Shown here: positions 22,796 through 27,941 of the stretch, in pieces
How positions within the stretch are numbered: the first letter of the stretch is position 1
Layout of the letters: each line of letters starts with the position of its first letter
From: Carnobacterium_A sp049673005
GTDB lineage: Bacteria; Bacillota; Bacilli; Lactobacillales; Carnobacteriaceae
NCBI RefSeq assembly: GCF_049673005.1
Contig: NZ_JBATXB010000092.1
Coordinates: forward strand, 1 to 27,941
Direction: 5' to 3'
DNA: 27,941 nt
Notes under the pieces: model-generated
The model's database searches: none
What the model was told of the DNA's origin: nothing
What the model saw: the letters and a program-made list of their open reading frames with translations, nothing else
Made by a program: the position numbers and the translations under genes

Positions 22796-25024
22796 ATGGA
22801 ACAATGGGCAAAATTTAAAGGTAGAGTATGGCAAGAGGAAATTGATGTTCGCGATTTTATTCAACAAAACTTTAGCCAATATAATGGAACAGATGAATTC
22901 TTAGCAGGACCTACTGAAGCAACCTCAGCACTTTGGAAACAAGTAATGGATTTGAATACAAAAGAACGCGAAGCAGGCGGAGTATTAGATATGGATACAA
23001 AAGTTGTATCTACCATTACTTCTCATGCAGCTGGCTATTTGAATAAAGAATTAGAACAGATTGTTGGATTCCAAACTGAAAAACCTTTTAAACGTGGATT
23101 GCAACCATTTGGTGGTATCCGAATGAGTGAACTATCTGCTGAAGCATATGGTTTTGAAATTGATCCAGAAATATCACATGTTTTCCGTGATTATCGTAAA
23201 ACACATAACCAAGGTGTTTTCGATGCTTATACGCCAGAAATTCGTGCTGCTCGTCGTAGTGGCGTTATTACAGGTTTACCAGATGCATATGGCCGTGGTC
23301 GTATCATTGGTGACTATCGTCGTGTAGCTTTATATGGAATAGACCGTTTAATCGCAGAAAAGAAACATGACTTATCTATTACTGGTTACGGTACAATGAG
23401 CGAAACTATTATCAGAGACCGCGAAGAAATAAACGAGCAGATTCGTGCTTTAGCAGAATTAAAAGAATTAGGGAATATTTATGGTTTTGATATTGCAAAA
23501 CCAGCAAGCAATGCAACAGAAGCTTTCCAATGGCTATACCTAGGTTATTTAGCAGCTGTTAAGGAACAAAACGGGGCAGCAATGTCTTTAGGACGTACCT
23601 CAACGTTCTTAGATATTTATATTGAAAGAGATTTAGCAGCAGGGGTTTTATCCGAAGAACAAGCTCAAGAAATCGTTGATCATTTTGTTATGAAACTTCG
23701 TTTAGTTAAATTTTCTCGCACGCCTGAGTACAATGACCTGTTTTCTGGAGACCCAACTTGGGTAACAGAAGCAATTGGTGGTATCAGTGAAGATGGTCGC
23801 CATTTGGTAACAAAAAATAGTTTCCGTTTCTTGCATACTCTATCAAACTTAGGACCCGCTCCAGAACCGAACTTGACGGTCTTATGGTCAACCCGTTTAC
23901 CTGAAAACTTTAAAAAGTTCTGTGCTAAAGCCTCTATTGAGTCTAGTGCAATTCAGTATGAAAATGATGACATTATGCGTCTTGAATGGGGCGATGACTA
24001 CGGCATAGCTTGCTGTGTGTCCGCTATGCGTATTGGTAAACAAATGCAGTTCTTTGGTGCTCGTGCTAACTTAGCAAAAACTTTATTATATGCTATTAAT
24101 GGCGGTGTGGATGAGAAATCCAAAGCACAAGTTGGACCTAAATATCAACCAATTACTTCAGAATATTTAGAGTATGATGAGGTTATGGAAAAATATGATA
24201 CAATGATGGAATGGATTGCTGGATTATATTTAAACACATTAAATATTATTCACTTCATGCATGATAAATATTCTTATGAGAAATTAGAAATGTCTCTACA
24301 TGATACGGATGTAATGCGTACTATGGCTACAGGAATTGCTGGATTCTCAGTTGTTATTGACTCACTTTCAGCAATAAAATATGCCAAGGTTAAAACAGTT
24401 AGAGATGAAAATGGTTTAGTTATGGATTACGAAATTGAGGGAGATTATCCTAAATTTGGTAACAATGATGACCGTGCTGATGATATTGGTATCTGGTTAT
24501 TAAAAACATTCATGGCTAAAGTTAAAAAGCACCCAACATACCGTGGAGCAAAGCACACAACATCTATTCTTACAATTACATCAAACGTTGTTTATGGCAA
24601 GAAAACTGGTAATACTCCTGACGGTCGTCGTGCAGGTGAACCTTTTGCACCAGGAGCAAACCCAATGCATGGTAGAGATACTCATGGAGCATTAGCAAGT
24701 TTGAACTCTGTTGCAAAAATACCTTACAAATATTCATTAGATGGAATTTCAAACACGTTTTCTATCATACCAAAAGCGTTAGGTAAAGAAGATGATGTAC
24801 AACAATCTAACTTAGCTAGTATGCTTGATGGCTATGTTAAAAAAGGCGGACACCACTTAAACGTAAACGTCTTTAACCGTGAAACGTTATTAGATGCAAT
24901 GGATCACCCAGAAGAGTATCCACAATTAACCATTCGTGTATCTGGTTATGCTGTTAACTTTATTAAATTAACACGTGAACAACAAATGGATGTTATTAAC
25001 CGTACAATGCATGAAAGTATGTAA
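22796..25024 (+). CDS. pflB: Formate C-acetyltransferase (pyruvate formate-lyase)
   Basis: A 742-residue glycyl-radical enzyme converting pyruvate and CoA to acetyl-CoA and formate in anaerobic mixed-acid metabolism. The paired active-site cysteines Cys406-Cys407 lie in YGIACCVSAM. The radical-bearing Gly717 lies in RVSGYAVNF near the C-terminus, as in the E. coli enzyme. Further family marks are WAKFKGRVWQ at the start and RRAGEPFAPGANP in the C-terminal half. AAGGAGG (22780-22786) gives a near-perfect ribosome site, and codon choice fits high expression. The activase gene follows after 47 bases. The enzyme is oxygen-sensitive when activated. Confidence 0.98.
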   Translation: MEQWAKFKGRVWQEEIDVRDFIQQNFSQYNGTDEFLAGPTEATSALWKQVMDLNTKEREAGGVLDMDTKVVSTITSHAAGYLNKELEQIVGFQTEKPFKRGLQPFGGIRMSELSAEAYGFEIDPEISHVFRDYRKTHNQGVFDAYTPEIRAARRSGVITGLPDAYGRGRIIGDYRRVALYGIDRLIAEKKHDLSITGYGTMSETIIRDREEINEQIRALAELKELGNIYGFDIAKPASNATEAFQWLYLGYLAAVKEQNGAAMSLGRTSTFLDIYIERDLAAGVLSEEQAQEIVDHFVMKLRLVKFSRTPEYNDLFSGDPTWVTEAIGGISEDGRHLVTKNSFRFLHTLSNLGPAPEPNLTVLWSTRLPENFKKFCAKASIESSAIQYENDDIMRLEWGDDYGIACCVSAMRIGKQMQFFGARANLAKTLLYAINGGVDEKSKAQVGPKYQPITSEYLEYDEVMEKYDTMMEWIAGLYLNTLNIIHFMHDKYSYEKLEMSLHDTDVMRTMATGIAGFSVVIDSLSAIKYAKVKTVRDENGLVMDYEIEGDYPKFGNNDDRADDIGIWLLKTFMAKVKKHPTYRGAKHTTSILTITSNVVYGKKTGNTPDGRRAGEPFAPGANPMHGRDTHGALASLNSVAKIPYKYSLDGISNTFSIIPKALGKEDDVQQSNLASMLDGYVKKGGHHLNVNVFNRETLLDAMDHPEEYPQLTIRVSGYAVNFIKLTREQQMDVINRTMHESM

Positions 25025-25071
25025 TTAACGATAGTAGTAACTAAGAAATAAAAGATAAAGGAGCTAATATC

Positions 25072-25833
25072 ATGTCTGATTCAGCTATCGGCTATGTACA
25101 CTCAACTGAAAGTTTTGGTTCTGTTGATGGTCCAGGAATTCGTTTTATTGCATTTATGCAAGGTTGTCGCATGAGGTGTGAATTTTGCCATAATCCAGAT
25201 ACATGGAATATGGGTGGTGGTACACCTTATACTGCTGACGAATTATTGGAAGAAGCATTAGCATACCGTGAATACTGGGGAGAAGAAGGGGGAATCACAA
25301 TTAGTGGTGGTGAACCACTCTTGCATATTGATTTCTTAATCGAGTTATTTAAAAAAGCAAAAGTAGAAGGGGTACACACAACGTTAGATACTTGTGGTCA
25401 ACCATTCACTTATGACGAACCTTTCTTTAGCCGTTTTGAAGAATTAATGAGCTATACAGATTTATTATTATTTGATGTAAAACACATTGATGATGAAAAA
25501 CATAAAAAACTAACAATGATGTCAAATAAAAATATTTTAGATATGGCTCGCTATTTATCTAATATCGGTAAGCCAGTTTGGATTAGACATGTTTTAGTTC
25601 CTGAGCGTTCTGACTTTGATGAAGACTTGATAAGATTAAATGATTTTATTGAGTCTTTAGATAATGTTATCAAGGTTGAAATCCTACCTTATCATAAACT
25701 GGGTATTTATAAATATGAAGCCTTAAAAATACCTTATAAATTGGATGGTATTGATCCTCCAACTACAGAACGAGTAGAAAATGCTAAACGAATTTTAAAC
25801 ATAGATAAGTATAGGTCATCTACTTCATTGTAA
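25072..25833 (+). CDS. pflA: Pyruvate formate-lyase activating enzyme (radical SAM)
   Basis: A 253-residue radical SAM protein that puts the glycyl radical on PflB. The cluster motif CxxxCxxC is at Cys32, Cys36 and Cys39 (GCRMRCEFCHNPDTW). ISGGEPLLH is the SAM-binding GGE motif. DVKHID and the region ending in ILPYHKLG are typical of PflA. It starts with VDGPGIRF, another family mark. AAAGGAG precedes the ATG at good spacing, and no terminator separates it from pflB. It needs a 4Fe-4S cluster, which gives a biochemical reason for iron control of the operon. A terminator follows. Confidence 0.97.
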   Translation: MSDSAIGYVHSTESFGSVDGPGIRFIAFMQGCRMRCEFCHNPDTWNMGGGTPYTADELLEEALAYREYWGEEGGITISGGEPLLHIDFLIELFKKAKVEGVHTTLDTCGQPFTYDEPFFSRFEELMSYTDLLLFDVKHIDDEKHKKLTMMSNKNILDMARYLSNIGKPVWIRHVLVPERSDFDEDLIRLNDFIESLDNVIKVEILPYHKLGIYKYEALKIPYKLDGIDPPTTERVENAKRILNIDKYRSSTSL

Positions 25834-25860
25834 TCCTATTTTATACTTTTAAACTGAACG

Positions 25861-25888
25861 AAAGAGTAACTTCTAGTTGCTCTTTTTT
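25861..25888 (+). terminator. Intrinsic terminator after pflA
   Basis: AAAGAGTAAC (25861-25870) pairs with GTTGCTCTTT (25876-25885), with one T-G wobble, over a 5-base loop. The T-run continues to 25888. Confidence 0.8.
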
Positions 25889-25945
25889 AATTTGTTTATT
25901 ACACTAACACTACAAGCTAAACTTTGAAAAGTATGAGGTACAAGA

Positions 25946-26893
25946 ATGAAACAAGAGAAAAATCAATTATTTTCTTCAAAAGCACTAGATTATTTTTTAC
26001 AAATTGCGGAAACAATGAACTATACTAAAGCTGCGAATATTTTAGGAATATCTCAACCAGCTCTTACACAACAAATTAAAAAAATTGAAAAAAATATAGG
26101 TGCTCCTTTATTTTATTCAAGTGAAAAAAAACTTTATTTAACGGATGTTGGACATTTAATGTTGCAAATGGCACACTCAATTAGTACTATTTTAGATAAT
26201 ACAGCTGATAAAATTCAAAAAACAATTAACTCTGATATAGGTGAAATAAAAATTGGTTTACTATCATCTGTAGAAGATAAAGTATTTACTCAGTTTATTA
26301 GTAACTATTATAAAGATAATCCAGATATAAAAGTAACCCTATATATGCTTACAAGAGATAATATTTGGAGTAAGTTAGAAAATAATCTTCTTGATTTAGC
26401 CATTATGTATTTGCCAGATTACAAAATAAAAAACTGGGAACCTTATATTAGCAAAAAAATAATTGATGAAGAATTAATGTTCATTCATCATAAAGCAGAA
26501 TTGTCTAATCAAGAGTCTGTAAAACTTGTTCAAACGATTGATGAGAAGTGGGCACTTTATCCTGATACGTATTATATTAACGAATTATTACGAGAAGAAT
26601 TTAAGAATAAATTGACTAATTTACCATCTATTTCAGCTTATCTGACAACTCCTGAACAACTTTATCAGTTTAGTAAAAATACTAGAGGCTATACTGTATT
26701 ACCAAGTTCTTTTATTGAAGCTCATAAAAATGAACTTGAAATAAATAACTTAAAATTTGATCCTGAAATTTCATTTCAGCTATCTTTTGTTTACCGTTAT
26801 GATAAAGAGCAAGTTCCGCGAATTAATAAATTTTTGACTAATTTTGCTGATTATTTAAAAGAAGAAGATTATTTTAGTAGACTAAAAACTTAA
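25946..26893 (+). CDS. LysR-type transcriptional regulator
   Basis: A 315-residue LysR family regulator. The N-terminal winged helix-turn-helix is clear (ALDYFLQIAETMNYTKAANILGISQPALTQQIKKIEKNIGAPLFY, written here only as landmarks at about residues 13-57), followed by the linker helix and a periplasmic-binding-protein-like effector domain (about 95-300) with IKIGLLSSVED at its start. The target and inducer cannot be named. The gene reads AT-richer than its neighbours, with many Lys, Asn and Ile codons. It lies on the same strand between the pflA terminator and ppaC. LysR proteins often act on adjacent genes, so ppaC or pflBA are possible targets, but no palindromic T-N11-A operator stood out. 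Confidence 0.9.
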   Translation: MKQEKNQLFSSKALDYFLQIAETMNYTKAANILGISQPALTQQIKKIEKNIGAPLFYSSEKKLYLTDVGHLMLQMAHSISTILDNTADKIQKTINSDIGEIKIGLLSSVEDKVFTQFISNYYKDNPDIKVTLYMLTRDNIWSKLENNLLDLAIMYLPDYKIKNWEPYISKKIIDEELMFIHHKAELSNQESVKLVQTIDEKWALYPDTYYINELLREEFKNKLTNLPSISAYLTTPEQLYQFSKNTRGYTVLPSSFIEAHKNELEINNLKFDPEISFQLSFVYRYDKEQVPRINKFLTNFADYLKEEDYFSRLKT

Positions 26894-26943
26894 TTTAGGG
26901 AATAATAGAGAATGAATTAAGATAATAAAGGGGAGTTTAATGA

Positions 26944-27873
26944 ATGAGTAAAGTATTAATCATTGGTCATAAAAATCCAGATACAGATGCTATTGCATCC
27001 GCTATATCATTTGCTTATCTGCAAAATAAACTAGGTGTAGAATCTGAGGCTGTTGCATTAGGTGAAGTTACCGAAGAAACACAGTATGCTCTAAGCCACT
27101 TTGATTTTAAAGCGCCAAGAGTCATACAAACAGCAGCAAATGAAACAAGTCAAGTTATGCTAGTTGATCATAATGAATTTCAACAAAGTGTTTTAGATAT
27201 TGGAGAGGTAGAGGTTCTCGCAGTGGTTGATCATCATAGAGTTGCAAATTTCGAAACGATTAACCCATTGTATTACCGTGCTGAACCTGTAGGATGTACA
27301 AACACGATTATTTTAAAACTATTTAAAGAAAATAACATTATTATTCCAAAAAATATAGCAGGTTTAATGTTGTCTGCTATTATTTCAGATACCCTGTTAT
27401 TTAAATCTCCAACTTGTACCGATGAAGATATAAAAGCAGCAAAAGAGTTAGCCGAAATAGCTGAAACAGATATCAATACTTATGGATTGGAACTACTTAA
27501 AGCTGGTACAAATCTTAGTCATAAATCAGCAAATGAATTACTTGATATGGATGCGAAAAGTTTTCCCATGGGAAATAAAAATGTTCGAGTAGCTCAAGTT
27601 AATGTAGTAGATGTAAATGATGTTTTTGCTAAGCAATCAGAACTTGAAGCGACTATGGTAGAATTAAGTTTAGTTAATCAATACGATTTATTTATACTGG
27701 TCGTAACAAATATCCTAGATAGTGATTCCGTTATATTAGCAATAGGGAATCCAATTGAAGCAGTTGAAGAAGCGTTTAACATTACACTGAACAATAACAA
27801 AGCTGTATTAGAAGGCGTTGTTTCAAGAAAGAAACAAATTGTACCACAATTGACAGAAGTGTTAGCAAGATAA
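26944..27873 (+). CDS. ppaC: Manganese-dependent inorganic pyrophosphatase (DHH family II)
   Basis: A 309-residue cytoplasmic enzyme that hydrolyses pyrophosphate to phosphate, pulling biosynthetic reactions forward. The metal-binding residues sit at exactly the positions of the B. subtilis enzyme: His9, Asp13 and Asp15 (GHKNPDTDA), Asp75 (LVDHNEF), His97 and His98 in the DHH motif (VVDHHRV), and Asp149 (IISDT). The C-terminal DHHA2 domain has the substrate-binding SRKKQ motif. GGGGAG ends eight bases before ATG 26944. An ATG at 26940 is in a different frame. The gap to lysR is 50 bases with no terminator, so read-through from lysR is possible. Confidence 0.97.
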   Translation: MSKVLIIGHKNPDTDAIASAISFAYLQNKLGVESEAVALGEVTEETQYALSHFDFKAPRVIQTAANETSQVMLVDHNEFQQSVLDIGEVEVLAVVDHHRVANFETINPLYYRAEPVGCTNTIILKLFKENNIIIPKNIAGLMLSAIISDTLLFKSPTCTDEDIKAAKELAEIAETDINTYGLELLKAGTNLSHKSANELLDMDAKSFPMGNKNVRVAQVNVVDVNDVFAKQSELEATMVELSLVNQYDLFILVVTNILDSDSVILAIGNPIEAVEEAFNITLNNNKAVLEGVVSRKKQIVPQLTEVLAR

Positions 27874-27886
27874 ATTTAAATTAAAT

Positions 27887-27923
27887 CTAAAGCATACTTT
27901 TTTTGTTTGCTTTAGCTTTTTTT
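27887..27923 (+). terminator. Intrinsic terminator after ppaC
   Basis: CTAAAGCA (27887-27894) pairs with TGCTTTAG (27908-27915) over a 13-base T-rich loop, followed by C and seven T (27917-27923). Confidence 0.75.
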
Positions 27924-27941
27924 GTTTTAAAGCGAGTTTTA

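Noticed and set aside
1..27941. Mobile elements, CRISPR arrays, tRNA or rRNA genes, phage or defence genes.
   Set aside because: No transposase or integrase other than chromosomal XerC, no regular direct repeats and no RNA gene signatures were seen; gene content is ordinary core genome.

Overview
This window is core chromosome of a low-GC Gram-positive bacterium of the order Lactobacillales. The family Carnobacteriaceae (Carnobacterium-like) is my best guess, from overall protein resemblance only. Supporting signs are AT-rich codon use, strong GGAGG-type ribosome sites, the codY/hslVU/xerC/topA/dprA block known from Bacilli, plsY divergent from parEC, a glycyl-radical pyruvate formate-lyase pair and a DHH-type pyrophosphatase. 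I see no rRNA, tRNA, insertion sequence, prophage gene or CRISPR array.

Layout. 29-691 (minus): PAQR/hemolysin III membrane protein. 892-5755 (plus): a tight six-gene run degV, ypmR-like SGNH hydrolase, ypmS, yozE, deoD, ctpA, ended by a strong terminator. 5880-7133: two tandem type I signal peptidases and a terminator. 7208-8854: rbgA (50S assembly GTPase) and rnhB, then a terminator. 8975-9847: dprA as a single unit between two terminators. 10051-12129: topA with a good promoter. 12267-16912: xerC-hslV-hslU-codY plus an aldose-epimerase-like gene, ended by a hairpin that also faces plsY on the other strand. 16974-17588 (minus): plsY. 18019-22465: parE-parC, overlapping by 11 bases. 22796-25833: pflB-pflA with a clear extended -10 promoter. 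25946-26893: a LysR-type regulator. 26944-27873: Mn-dependent pyrophosphatase, then a terminator.

The genes serve genome maintenance (topA, parEC, xerC, dprA, rnhB), protein export and quality control (two signal peptidases, CtpA, HslVU), lipid entry (DegV fatty-acid binding, PlsY), nutrient-responsive control (CodY), mixed-acid fermentation (PflBA) and pyrophosphate removal (PpaC).

I found no convincing new multi-gene system. The points most worth a second look are regulatory or comparative: a near-consensus Fur-type operator upstream of pflBA, a forward terminator with no assigned gene between plsY and parE, the absence of trmFO between topA and xerC, the threonine-rich N-terminus of HslV, and five genes that probably start at TTG or GTG. 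Several starts given here lie downstream of the longest possible reading frame because the ribosome site falls inside that longer frame.
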